Origin: Gammaproteobacteria bacterium | Lineage (GTDB): Bacteria > Pseudomonadota > Gammaproteobacteria > DSM-16500 | Reading direction: 5' to 3' | Assembly (NCBI GenBank): GCA_021325575.1 | Contig: JAJPGW010000008.1 | Span: 1-42,494, forward strand | DNA length: 42,494 nucleotides | Part shown: positions 1-7,087 of the stretch, one piece after another | Numbering within the stretch: the first letter of the stretch is position 1 | How the letters are laid out: each line of letters opens with the position of its first letter | Made by a program: the position numbers and the translations under genes | Notes under the pieces: model-generated | The model's input: only the letters and a program-made list of their open reading frames with translations | What the model was told of the DNA's origin: nothing | The model's database searches: none

Positions 1-67
1 CTCATTCGGATAGAGCACCGGCCTTCTAAGCCGGGGGTAGCAGGTTCGAATCCTGCCAGGCGCGCCA
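1..67 (+). tRNA. tRNA-Arg (TCT), 5' end cut by window edge
   Basis: The anticodon stem CCGGC/GCCGG encloses the loop CTTCTAA, giving anticodon TCT (Arg, AGA codons). The T arm GCAGG-TTCGAAT-CCTGC is intact. The 3' acceptor strand CAGGCGC is followed by discriminator G and an encoded CCA. The first bases, which should be GCGCCTG, lie outside the window. It heads a three-tRNA cluster. Confidence 0.93.
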
Positions 68-81
68 AATCAATCGTTCAT

Positions 82-158
82 GGTGGACGTAGCTCAGTTG
101 GTAGAGCCCCGGATTGTGATTCCGGTTGTCGCGGGTTCGAGCCCCGTCGTTCACCCCA
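82..158 (+). tRNA. tRNA-His (GTG)
   Basis: The acceptor GTGGACG pairs with CGTTCAC, and the anticodon loop reads TTGTGAT with anticodon GTG. Position 82 can supply the G at -1 typical of tRNA-His, opposite discriminator C155. CCA is encoded at 156-158. It lies 14 bp after tRNA-Arg. Confidence 0.95.
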
Positions 159-168
159 TCTTCACCCA

Positions 169-241
169 GGGCCGTTAGCTCAGTTGGTAGAGCAGTTGAC
201 TCTTAATCAATAGGTCGTAGGTTCGATCCCTACACGGCCCA
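169..241 (+). tRNA. tRNA-Lys (CTT)
   Basis: The acceptor GGGCCGT pairs with ACGGCCC, and the anticodon stem GTTGA/TCAAT encloses the loop CTCTTAA, giving anticodon CTT (Lys, AAG). Unlike its two neighbours it does not encode CCA (TTA follows the discriminator A), so CCA must be added enzymatically. It is the third and last gene of the cluster. Confidence 0.93.
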
Positions 242-293
242 TTATCAAAACCTTCACTTTCAAATCAAAATCTATTTTTTAAAAGGATAAATT

Positions 294-554
294 ATGCCTG
301 AAATTTGTCGTTTCTTAGGTATTATTATTGCTATGTATTATCAGGAACATAATCCACCGCATTTTCATGTGCGTTATAATCAATACAAGGCAGCCATTTC
401 AATTAAAGATCTAGCATTGTTAAAAGGCAAATTACCGCCAAAGGTTTTTGGTCTTGTGATAGAATGGGCTAGTCAGCATCAAAATGAGCTGATTGAAGAT
501 TGGGAATTAGCCAAAGAATTACAAACTTTGAAACCCATACGGCCATTGGAATAA
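294..554 (+). CDS. DUF4160 domain protein (small, possible toxin-antitoxin-like partner)
   Basis: An 86-residue protein with the DUF4160 signature: a start of the type MPEICRFLGIIIAMYY, then the acidic/His motif EHNPPHFHVRY near residues 18-28, and a C-terminal helix with IEDWELAKE. DUF4160 proteins are usually encoded next to DUF2442 proteins in small two-gene cassettes, as here. They are suspected of being toxin-antitoxin or regulatory pairs, but the function is not established. A purine-rich AAAAGGATAA stretch sits just before the ATG. The stop is 2 bp from the next start, so the two are surely co-transcribed. The position 50 bp behind a tRNA cluster is typical of accessory cassettes. Confidence 0.85.
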   Translation: MPEICRFLGIIIAMYYQEHNPPHFHVRYNQYKAAISIKDLALLKGKLPPKVFGLVIEWASQHQNELIEDWELAKELQTLKPIRPLE

Positions 555-556
555 AT

Positions 557-1075
557 ATGAATTACACACTTGTAGATGTAATTGAAGTCAAAGTTCTGAA
601 AGACTATCAATTACATTTAAAATTCGAGAATGGTGTAGAGGGTGATATTGATGTTGCAGAACTGGTTCCGTTTGAAGGGGTTTTTGCACCGCTGAAAGAT
701 AAAAATTTTTTTGCTCGCGTCAGAATTAATCCAGAAATAGGAACAATTTGCTGGGAAAATGGTGCTGATATTTCTCCAGCTGTTCTTTATGAAAATATAA
801 AGAATGAACCATTCAAATATGCAGATAGATTCCAAAAAGATTTTGAAGAATCTATGCGGAAACGCGAATTATTAAAAGAGATACAAATATTGGAAATATT
901 GCAGAACCCAAAAGAACCAACCAAATGGTTTATTTGGCTTAGGAAAGATTCTCAAAAATTTCGATTAATTGTAGATATAGATACTATTGATGATAAGTAT
1001 GAAAATGATGATATTGAACCGTATATAAAAGCTCAATTAATTGAGCTAGAAAAACTCGTTAAACGCCAAAAATAG
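557..1075 (+). CDS. DUF2442 domain protein with C-terminal extension
   Basis: A 172-residue protein. Residues 1-75 match DUF2442: a beta-rich start (YTLVDVIEVKVLKDYQLHLKF), a G-(D/E)-I-D-V core and the end motif TICWENGADISPAVLYENI. The usual DUF2442 protein stops near there. This one continues for about 95 residues with a charged helix (about 78-110) and a segment containing KWFIWLRKDSQKFRLIVDID, for which I recognise no family. The start is ATG 557: GGA at 548-550 is a suitable ribosome site and it follows the DUF4160 stop by 2 bp. An upstream in-frame start at 500 would overlap the previous gene by 55 bp and is less likely. It may act as the partner of the DUF4160 protein (inference). Confidence 0.82.
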   Translation: MNYTLVDVIEVKVLKDYQLHLKFENGVEGDIDVAELVPFEGVFAPLKDKNFFARVRINPEIGTICWENGADISPAVLYENIKNEPFKYADRFQKDFEESMRKRELLKEIQILEILQNPKEPTKWFIWLRKDSQKFRLIVDIDTIDDKYENDDIEPYIKAQLIELEKLVKRQK

Positions 1076-1180
1076 CAACTGCATTAATTTACGGATGGAT
1101 ATTCAAAACCACCGCATCGATGGCAATTCTTATCTCTAATAATGATGAAAATAGAAATGCTTCGGCTTAGTGGCTTTTTT

Positions 1181-1206
1181 GCCAATAATTTTTTTATTTT
1201 ATTGGC
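1181..1206. repeat. AT-rich hairpin between convergent genes
   Basis: GCCAATAA (1181-1188) and TTATTGGC (1199-1206) form an 8-bp inverted repeat around a T-rich loop. It lies in the 167-bp gap between the convergent DUF2442 and hydrolase genes. It could end transcription from either side, but the stem is AT-rich and has no clean downstream T-run, so this is a weak terminator candidate. Nothing else was recognised in the gap. Confidence 0.35.
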
Positions 1207-1242
1207 GACCGCTTTTTGCGCGCTTGGTGACATTTTTTTTCG

Positions 1243-1851
1243 TTAATGCCCCTCAACCGCAAACAAGATCTCCGCAAACGATTTTTTAGTTTCAGTACGC
1301 ACCCAATCTCTCTGTAATTCACAGATAAGTTGAGGCCAGGAAATCAGTTTAGCACCGGCTTGCATCATACGTTTTAAAGCCGTTTCATGCGCTTCAAGAG
1401 AGGTGCCGCCTACAGCATCAACAACAGGATAGACCTCGTAATTTTCGCGTAAAGCATCTAGCACAGGAAAGCTCAGACAAGCTTCGGTCCAAAGCGCAGT
1501 CATAATTAATTTTTTGCGTTTTGTCTCTTTAACGGCATGCAAAAATTCGCGATCTTCCCAAGCGTTGATGGTGGTGCGATCAATTTCTTTTAAATCTCCC
1601 AACACTTCTTTTAGTTGATGGATTGTCATTTGATTTTCATTGTTTCTAACATTGACGGTTGAAAGTATGATGGGAATTTCATAAAGTTTTGCAATTTTTG
1701 CGACAGCTACAATATTGGTTACTAACGTTCTGCGATCCATTGAAGCGACGGATGTGACTTGAATCGGTTGATAATCAATTATAATCAGCACAGAATTTTT
1801 TGGCGTGAGCAGGTGATCTTCTTGTTGATTACGGATCGGCAAGCTTGTCAT
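1243..1851 (-). CDS. Isochorismatase-family (YcaC-like) cysteine hydrolase
   Basis: A 202-residue protein of the cysteine hydrolase (isochorismatase/nicotinamidase) fold. The first strand VLIIIDYQP carries the catalytic Asp26, and WTEACLSF carries the nucleophile Cys125. The RTTINAWED segment (about 92-100) and the ending pattern VVDAVGGTSLEAHETALKRM are typical of the YcaC group. The usual catalytic Lys is not obvious at the expected place before INAW. The start is ATG 1851 because AAGGAG lies 6 bp before it; a longer reading from 1878 would overlap the preceding gene. It follows the CorA-type gene by 17 bp on the same strand. The substrate cannot be read from the sequence. Confidence 0.88.
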   Translation of the reverse strand: MTSLPIRNQQEDHLLTPKNSVLIIIDYQPIQVTSVASMDRRTLVTNIVAVAKIAKLYEIPIILSTVNVRNNENQMTIHQLKEVLGDLKEIDRTTINAWEDREFLHAVKETKRKKLIMTALWTEACLSFPVLDALRENYEVYPVVDAVGGTSLEAHETALKRMMQAGAKLISWPQLICELQRDWVRTETKKSFAEILFAVEGH

Positions 1852-1868
1852 GTTGAGCTCCTTTTTCG

Positions 1869-2843
1869 TTAGAACCATTCCATTTTTTTAAATATTAAAT
1901 ATAATCCCAAGCCCAATGCTATCATAAGCCCCAGCGCCCAAAAGTATCCAAATTTCCAATGCAATTCAGGTATCCAGACAAAATTCATCCCATAAATACC
2001 GGCAATCAAACTTAATGGTAAAAATATCGCAACAAATGCCGTCAGGACTCTCATGGTTTTATTCATTTTTTGCATTAAAGCATTATCCATTTGATCGAGA
2101 GTATTTCTTAAGTTATCTCGAATGGCGACAGCTTCATTAAAAACAATTTTGCTATGATCCAGTAAATTTCCAAGTGATGTGCGGCACGCATCGGAGATCA
2201 CGGGAATTTTTTTACCCGATATTCGCATTAAAATATCGCGAATGCCCGCGATCTGATGTTGTAATTTCATGACTTGTTTTTTGCGGCTCATGACTTCGCT
2301 GTAAACGGCATCTTGTTGTTCGCGGATGGTAATATCAATCAAATCTGCGATGAGTTCAAAATCATATAATAATCTGGAAAAATCATTAATCGCGTTGTCT
2401 AAAATTAAAAATAAAATAAAACAGGGCGTTTCTGCATAGTTCACATATTTTGGATAACTGCTTTCAAATTCTTTCAGTGCGGGCGTTGGTTCTGAAGTGG
2501 CCGTAAAACAAAATTGTGAAGTTAAGAAAAAAATAAAATTAGTGAAAGCGATATCGTGGTCAATCAGCTGATCCGATTGCAAACATTCGACTTGCACGGC
2601 GATCGAATCGTTATTTTCAATTAAAAGGGGAATAATTTTTTCTTCTTCGCACAATTCTAAAATATTATCAGGGAGTGATAATTTTTTTGCGATTTTTTCT
2701 AAATCAGCGGCTGCGTTTAAATCGACATGGACCCAATAAATAATATTTTTATCCAGATCCAACGAGAGTTCATCCAACGAAATTTTTTTATAAGTATGGG
2801 CTGCCATATCAAATTGAACGATCGTGGTGGGTAATATGTCCAT
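1869..2843 (-). CDS. CorA-family magnesium/divalent cation transporter
   Basis: A 324-residue protein with the CorA/ZntB plan: a large N-terminal cytoplasmic domain of alternating beta strands and long helices (coiled coil about 165-260), then two C-terminal membrane helices (about 265-283 and 299-318). Between them is the signature YGMNF followed by VWIPELHWKFGYF, the GMN loop that forms the pore entrance. It mediates Mg2+ or other divalent cation movement across the inner membrane; the selectivity (CorA versus ZntB) cannot be decided here. GGGAGG lies 8 bp before the ATG. It probably forms a two-gene unit with the downstream hydrolase. Confidence 0.9.
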   Translation of the reverse strand: MDILPTTIVQFDMAAHTYKKISLDELSLDLDKNIIYWVHVDLNAAADLEKIAKKLSLPDNILELCEEEKIIPLLIENNDSIAVQVECLQSDQLIDHDIAFTNFIFFLTSQFCFTATSEPTPALKEFESSYPKYVNYAETPCFILFLILDNAINDFSRLLYDFELIADLIDITIREQQDAVYSEVMSRKKQVMKLQHQIAGIRDILMRISGKKIPVISDACRTSLGNLLDHSKIVFNEAVAIRDNLRNTLDQMDNALMQKMNKTMRVLTAFVAIFLPLSLIAGIYGMNFVWIPELHWKFGYFWALGLMIALGLGLYLIFKKMEWF

Positions 2844-2924
2844 TTATTAACCTCCCGCTGGATACTTTGATGATCCCAGATTGGGGGGCTCAAAGTCAAA
2901 TTTGCGTAGTCGGCCATTTTTTAT

Positions 2925-2952
2925 TTGGCTATGTCATCAGATTGTGTATAAT
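2925..2952 (+). promoter_or_regulatory. Sigma70-type promoter for the lipoprotein gene
   Basis: TTGGCT (2925-2930) and a perfect TATAAT (2947-2952) are separated by 16 bp, which places the start of transcription near 2959. A perfect Shine-Dalgarno sequence AGGAGGT (2974-2980) follows but lies 28 bp before the lipoprotein ATG, too far to serve it directly. The weaker GAGAG nearer the start is the likelier site. Confidence 0.5.
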
Positions 2953-3008
2953 TCGCAACCAGGAAAGTTCATAAGGAGGTGTTTTAATAATCAAAAAGAG
3001 AGTATGAA

Positions 3009-3395
3009 ATGAAAAAATTATTGTTAGTTCCCATCTGCGCATTACCCATTTTAATGTCTAGCTGTGCATCGATTGTAAGCGGCGAAAATCAATCCGTTTC
3101 TGTGAATACGACTCCTGTCGCTGGCGCTTCTTGTTCCATGGAAAATGATAAAGGTAAATGGTATATCCCAAGCACCCCAGGCAGCGTAACTGTACATCGC
3201 AGCTATAACGATCTAAAAGTCAGTTGTTCAAAACCAGGTTACCATGTGATGGAAAAAGATATTAAATCATCGACCAAAGCCATGGCCTTTGGAAATGCCT
3301 TATTTGGCGGTGTGATTGGTGCGGGCGTTGATATGGCGGATGGCGCGGCTTATGACTATCCTACCGATATTCAAGTGCCAATGAAACGCGGTTAA
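3009..3395 (+). CDS. Small putative lipoprotein
   Basis: A 128-residue protein with an N-terminal lipoprotein signal: MKK, a hydrophobic core, and the lipobox LMSSC with the lipidated Cys at residue 19. The mature part resembles short envelope lipoproteins with a PEGA-like beta region (SVNTTPVAGASCSMENDKG), then a Gly/Ala-rich stretch (about 95-115, FGNALFGGVIGAGVDMADG) that could be membrane-active. No enzyme motif is visible. It is expected to be an outer or inner membrane-anchored periplasmic protein, and I cannot assign a role. It is transcribed alone from the promoter just upstream, and tRNA-Leu follows. Confidence 0.8.
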   Translation: MKKLLLVPICALPILMSSCASIVSGENQSVSVNTTPVAGASCSMENDKGKWYIPSTPGSVTVHRSYNDLKVSCSKPGYHVMEKDIKSSTKAMAFGNALFGGVIGAGVDMADGAAYDYPTDIQVPMKRG

Positions 3396-3437
3396 GAGGA
3401 TTGCAATCACTATCGTTATTGTTATGATAGGCTACTT

Positions 3438-3519
<82 letters not shown>

Positions 3520-3530
3520 GTATGAGAATG

Positions 3531-3757
3531 GCATCAGGGTCTTGGGTTTTATTTTTGAAAATGCCTTGGTGTTGTTAGTGATTCTTTTTTACCATTGGCT
3601 TCGAACTAAAGTTTCGTTTTTATCAGGTTGATATTGTGCTGAGCACCTTAACAGGGGTTTGCGTTGGCCAATTTTTTCGTGCCGATATTTTGCGGGTGTG
3701 CGCGTAAGATAATTAGGTGGAATGCATTTTCAAAAATAAAACCCAAGACCCTGCTGC
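3531..3757. repeat. 227-bp element bounded by 34-bp inverted repeats (MITE-like)
   Basis: The left arm 3531-3564 and the right arm 3724-3757 are reverse complements over 34 bp with a single mismatch (3534/3754); the inner 30 bp (3535-3564 with 3724-3753) match perfectly. The 159 bp between them holds no open frame of note. The element begins 12 bp after tRNA-Leu and ends 31 bp from the tonB-like gene. No target-site duplication is evident. It could be a small non-autonomous mobile element, or a structured RNA region with a very long stem. Confidence 0.7.
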
Positions 3758-3770
3758 TTGAGGGGTTGGG
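3730..3770 (-). terminator. Probable terminator of the btuB-tonB operon
   Basis: Read on the minus strand, CCCAA-CCC (from 3770 inward) pairs with GGG-TC-TTGGG, and the stem is followed by TTTTATTTTT (3740-3731). It stands 18 bp beyond the tonB-like stop. It shares its sequence with the right arm of the inverted-repeat element, so the two features overlap. Confidence 0.5.
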
Positions 3771-3787
3771 GATTCCTTCGTTCTTGG

Positions 3788-4300
3788 TTATAGCTTAAAT
3801 AGAATGTCTAGAGATGTTTTTTCTGGATTTTTTAAATAATGATCTACGTCATGAATGGGGGATGCGGCATGGGCTGCGTCTAGTGCGGCTTGGTCGATGC
3901 TATCGAAGCCGCTGGATTGTAATAAAGTGATGTCAGAAAGTTCACCATTCGGCTTGAGGATGAAACCGATTTTGACGGTTCCTGATTGATGCAATTCCTC
4001 TGAAATTGCAGGATAGACTTCCTGGGCTGCGATTGCGTTATGGAGTAATGCTAAAAGCGTGTCGTTGGGATTTTTTTTCTGAGATAAATTCATCGCTGAA
4101 AAAGAATGAGCAGGAAGCGGGCTAGGTTCTTTCTGAATTAATTTTTTTAAGACAGAATGCTGTATAGCCTTCCCACTATAAATATAAGACTTCACTGACA
4201 TTACCGTTTGTTTATTTATTTCCGTCGAAAAAAATAAAAAAAACGGCATCAACATTAAAAAATGCCCTAAAAATGAAAACCAAAAATAATTCTTTGTCAT
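3788..4300 (-). CDS. Short TonB-like energy transducer
   Basis: A 170-residue protein with one N-terminal membrane helix (about 6-26) and a C-terminal TonB domain (about 95-150). The domain pattern is YPAISEELHQSGTVKIGFIL, then PNGELSDITLLQSSGFDSIDQAALDAA, matching the TonB_C alpha-beta-beta fold. The linker lacks the long Pro-rich spacer of classical TonB and is short, so the reach across the periplasm would be limited. It overlaps the btuB stop by 4 bp (ATGA), so it is translationally coupled and probably serves BtuB specifically. It needs ExbB/ExbD, which are not in the window. Confidence 0.82.
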   Translation of the reverse strand: MTKNYFWFSFLGHFLMLMPFFLFFSTEINKQTVMSVKSYIYSGKAIQHSVLKKLIQKEPSPLPAHSFSAMNLSQKKNPNDTLLALLHNAIAAQEVYPAISEELHQSGTVKIGFILKPNGELSDITLLQSSGFDSIDQAALDAAHAASPIHDVDHYLKNPEKTSLDILFKL

Positions 4301-6192
4301 ACAAATGCATACTTTAATGTTAATAAAAAATTTCTGCCGGGGGCAGGGTAGAAAAATAATCCATTTGGTTCGGGTTCTAGCACCGTATAAAAATAATAAT
4401 ACTTATTAAAAATATTATTTAATCGAAATGAAAACGTAAACTGTTTAAAATAATATTGCACGCTGAAATTGTAAACGGTGTAACCGCCGATTTTGCCGCC
4501 AATATTCGCGTTGTCATTCGCTGCGTATTGATTACCAGTATAAATTGCTTCGGGATAAAGGCTCCAGTGTTCTGCAAATCGATAATGTATCCCGCCGCGA
4601 GCGATATTTTCTGAGACCAGCGGAATGCGATTTCCCGCAAAAAAACCATTTTGAAATCGGGCGTTCACATAATTATATTGGCCATCGACGGTGATTTTTT
4701 CTGTCGCGTGATATTTTTCAGAAAGGGTAAATCCTGTTCTTGTTGTGGGTGGTAAATTTTCATTTGAGCCAAAAGGTGCTTCAGGTGTTTGTAAAGGATT
4801 AAACTGGATTTCATCGCGTAAATCCAATTGATAAACAGAAAATTTCGTCAAAAAATTTCGTTCATCCCAAACAGTTCCTGTTTCATATGAAATGCCGCGC
4901 TGAGTTTTTAGAGGTGCAGCATTGTCCGCGATTAATGCGTTTTCATCGGCTTTGGGAAATCGATAATTACCCGCAGCTCGCACAAAAATTTTTAGATTGG
5001 GTTTTAAAAAATAACTTGCGCCCAGTGTTGTAGCCGCGGCACGATTCAGTGTCGTCATTACATCACTCGAAACCAATCGTCCATCTTCTTCAGCGCCTCG
5101 CACACCGGCAGAAAATGCCAAGCGATTGTTATAGGGAATATTCAATAAAGTATAAATCCCATATTTTTGCTCTGAATTATCAGTAATCCCAAATAAACTG
5201 CTCAAATGATAATGATCGTTCTCCAACTCCATGCCGCTAACGGATTTTATCTCGCCAAATTGCCCTTTTAATTCAGGCTTAAAAAAATGAATTACCCGAA
5301 ATTGATTAAAAGGCGAAGTCAAAACGCCATCACCGTGCATTTCTCGTCTCGACAAGTCGCCGTCTAAAAGCCAGTTAGAATTAATTTCTTGCTCACCTTG
5401 CAAATGATAACTGCCATTCCAATCACGAAAAAAATCTGTATCATTGCTCGCTTGTCGTCGGTTTTGCTGGACTTCGGCGGCAGTCAATGCGCCTGGATAT
5501 TGCATGTTTTCATTCGCAATTTGATAATCAAAATGCAAATGTCCTCGCGAATAAGGATACAAAATATTTCCCGAGAAAAGATTTTGATTATAGTCATTAT
5601 GCACTCGATAATTGCTAGTCACATTTTTTAATAAATTAAAATTAAGTTTTAAATCGCGAAACACGGGATTGAATGATGCATAACAATTACGTGCATCATA
5701 ACTACCGCCAGCGCAGGTGATAGCTATTTTTTCATCTGAACTTTCTTTTGTAAGGATATTAATAGTTCCACCTACGGCTTGATCGCCGTAGAGAACGCTT
5801 TCACTCCCTGAGGTAATTTCCACTGCTTTGATTTCATGAAAAGGAATCGCATTAAGATCCGGTGGCGCAAGATCGGGATTCGTAATGGGAATGCCATTAA
5901 TTAACAGTAAAGTATTGCTGCTAGCATTCGCACCAAAACCCCGCATACTTAATAACACTTGACTGTTATTGCCGGTGGTATCCTGCAGCTGAACACCACC
6001 TGTTTCCTGTAATAATTCAGAGAGTGAAGTGGCGCCTGTTTCAGTCATCTCTTGTTCAGTGATAATCGTTTGCTGACCCTGACTTAAATTCGTATCAGAA
6101 AATTTTGTGGGCGTAACGATAATCTCTGGAACAGTAATTGATCCAAACGCGTTGATACAAAAAAATAGAAATACAACAAAAATCCAGCGCAT
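4297..6192 (-). CDS. btuB: TonB-dependent vitamin B12 outer-membrane receptor BtuB
   Basis: A 631-residue outer-membrane protein. It has a signal peptide (about 1-18, MRWIFVVFLFFCINAFG), a TonB-box-like start EIIVTPTKF, a plug domain (about 35-150 with LSELLQETGGVQL, MRGFGAN, LLINGIP, VEITSGSESVLYGDQAVGGTINI), then a 22-strand barrel region ending in LLTLKYAFV. The assignment to B12 rather than iron rests on the cobalamin riboswitch directly upstream, the strongest evidence available. GGAGGG lies about 10 bp before the ATG. Together with the coupled tonB-like gene it forms a B12 uptake operon. The inner-membrane BtuCDF transporter is not in the window. Confidence 0.92.
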   Translation of the reverse strand: MRWIFVVFLFFCINAFGSITVPEIIVTPTKFSDTNLSQGQQTIITEQEMTETGATSLSELLQETGGVQLQDTTGNNSQVLLSMRGFGANASSNTLLLINGIPITNPDLAPPDLNAIPFHEIKAVEITSGSESVLYGDQAVGGTINILTKESSDEKIAITCAGGSYDARNCYASFNPVFRDLKLNFNLLKNVTSNYRVHNDYNQNLFSGNILYPYSRGHLHFDYQIANENMQYPGALTAAEVQQNRRQASNDTDFFRDWNGSYHLQGEQEINSNWLLDGDLSRREMHGDGVLTSPFNQFRVIHFFKPELKGQFGEIKSVSGMELENDHYHLSSLFGITDNSEQKYGIYTLLNIPYNNRLAFSAGVRGAEEDGRLVSSDVMTTLNRAAATTLGASYFLKPNLKIFVRAAGNYRFPKADENALIADNAAPLKTQRGISYETGTVWDERNFLTKFSVYQLDLRDEIQFNPLQTPEAPFGSNENLPPTTRTGFTLSEKYHATEKITVDGQYNYVNARFQNGFFAGNRIPLVSENIARGGIHYRFAEHWSLYPEAIYTGNQYAANDNANIGGKIGGYTVYNFSVQYYFKQFTFSFRLNNIFNKYYYFYTVLEPEPNGLFFYPAPGRNFLLTLKYAFV

Positions 6193-6229
6193 ACCGTATT
6201 AGCCCTCCGCTACAAATGGTAAATTTGTA

Positions 6230-6372
6230 AGAGGTTGGTCTCCGGGCTGGCATTTTTTCTATCTTGTCAGTCTTCCCATGTTTTAACACAGTGACATAAC
6301 AAATTTTTAAGACAATGCTTACCGTTGCGGGGGCAGCGTTATTACTTCCCATTACCTGTTACAACGCGAATT
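6230..6372 (-). promoter_or_regulatory. Cobalamin (adenosylcobalamin) riboswitch
   Basis: On the minus strand the core GCTGCCCCCGCAACGGTAA (6337-6319) is followed by GTCACTG, GGGAAG and the B12 box GCCAGCCCGGAGACC (6251-6237), all in the order of the cobalamin riboswitch. A further hairpin at 6229-6211 (TACAAAT/ATTTGTA) lies between the B12 box and the btuB ribosome site and may be the switch by which ligand binding blocks translation. Known riboswitches of this class turn off B12 uptake when B12 is plentiful. Confidence 0.95.
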
Positions 6373-6409
6373 GAACTTTACGGAGTCTGCTTGGAAGTGT
6401 CAATCACAA

Positions 6410-6438
6410 ATAAAAAAAATCTCCCACCGAAGCAGGAG
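6410..6438 (-). terminator. Rho-independent terminator of the small membrane protein gene
   Basis: Read on the minus strand, CTCCTGC-TTCG-GTGGGAG forms a 7-bp stem (two G-T pairs) with a stable UUCG loop, followed by ATTTTTTTT. It starts 9 bp beyond the stop of the 6448-6792 gene and separates it from the riboswitch. Confidence 0.85.
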
Positions 6439-6447
6439 CATCAGAAT

Positions 6448-6792
6448 TTATTGTGCAGCCGAGACCGCGATAGTCACAAGATAGAAAAACGTACCAATTG
6501 CAATAAATCCATGAACCAGTGCCAACCATTTTGGTAATGGTTTTCCAGTTATGTCTTTGTAAAAAAGTGTTAAACCACCTAGCGCTACAAGCACGAATAA
6601 AGCAATAACAGCCATCATAGGACTTGTGTTCAGATAGGAGTAAATAATTAAAAGCACTAATCCAATAACGGCTAAGGGCCCATGAGTGAAGGATAAAATA
6701 CGCGGAACACTGCGACTCGCTAACACATACATTAACATCATTAAACCGATTACAATTGCTAAACCAAAAAAAACCATCGCTGTCATTAACAT
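6448..6792 (-). CDS. Small four-helix inner-membrane protein, function unknown
   Basis: A 114-residue, very hydrophobic protein with four predicted membrane helices (about 4-25, 35-52, 57-78 and 88-110). The loops carry SRSVPRILSFTHGP and KDITGKPLPKWLALVHGF. The repeated (T/V)HG motif in the second and fourth helices suggests an internal duplication of a two-helix unit. I do not recognise a named family. AAAGGAA lies 7 bp before the first ATG. It has its own promoter (6822-6850) and terminator, so it is a single-gene unit. Confidence 0.78.
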   Translation of the reverse strand: MLMTAMVFFGLAIVIGLMMLMYVLASRSVPRILSFTHGPLAVIGLVLLIIYSYLNTSPMMAVIALFVLVALGGLTLFYKDITGKPLPKWLALVHGFIAIGTFFYLVTIAVSAAQ

Positions 6793-6821
6793 AGACTATT
6801 CCTTTACTTCAGAGTCGATCC

Positions 6822-6850
6822 ATTATTCGATAAAAAACATAATCATTCAA
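6822..6850 (-). promoter_or_regulatory. Sigma70-type promoter for the small membrane protein gene
   Basis: On the minus strand TTGAAT (6850-6845) and AATAAT (6827-6822) are spaced by exactly 17 bp. Transcription would begin near 6815, about 25 bp before the ATG. Confidence 0.55.
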
Positions 6851-6879
6851 TAGAGGGAAATCTTCTTGGAAATAAGGGT

Positions 6880-6908
6880 TTGACAATTTTGGCCAATGTT
6901 GTTATTTT
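6880..6908 (+). promoter_or_regulatory. Sigma70-type promoter for the permease leader
   Basis: A perfect TTGACA (6880-6885), 17 bp, then TATTTT (6903-6908). Transcription would start near 6915 and give a leader of about 170 nt before the permease ATG. Together with the divergent promoter at 6822-6850 this accounts for most of the 295-bp gap 6793-7087. Confidence 0.55.
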
Positions 6909-7011
6909 TTAAGCACCAAATAGGTGTTCTCATGAAGCGGCAAAGTCAAAACCAAGCGATTTCCACAACGCCATACATTGACGCTGTAGTTCATTGCTAT
7001 TTTTCTTATTT

Positions 7012-7033
7012 TTATCTGCCCCAAGGCAGATAA
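7012..7033 (+). terminator. Leader hairpin (attenuator or small-RNA terminator candidate)
   Basis: TTATCTGCC-CCAA-GGCAGATAA is a perfect 9-bp stem with a 4-base loop, followed by TTTATT. It sits 55 bp before the permease start inside the presumed leader. The T-run is short, so it may be an attenuator, the end of a small RNA of about 120 nt, or a leader structure without a termination role. Confidence 0.5.
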
Positions 7034-7087
7034 TTTATTCCAGTTTTTACAAGCAATAATTCCATAAATCATGAAAAGAGAAAGAAC

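Noticed and set aside
500-556. Longer N-terminus for the DUF2442 protein
   Set aside because: It would overlap the DUF4160 gene and adds residues that are absent from the family pattern. ATG 557 has a ribosome site.
2974-2980. Perfect Shine-Dalgarno AGGAGGT as evidence for an extra small gene before the lipoprotein
   Set aside because: No start codon with an open frame follows at a usable distance. The only nearby frame, ATG-AAA-TGA at 3004, stops at once.
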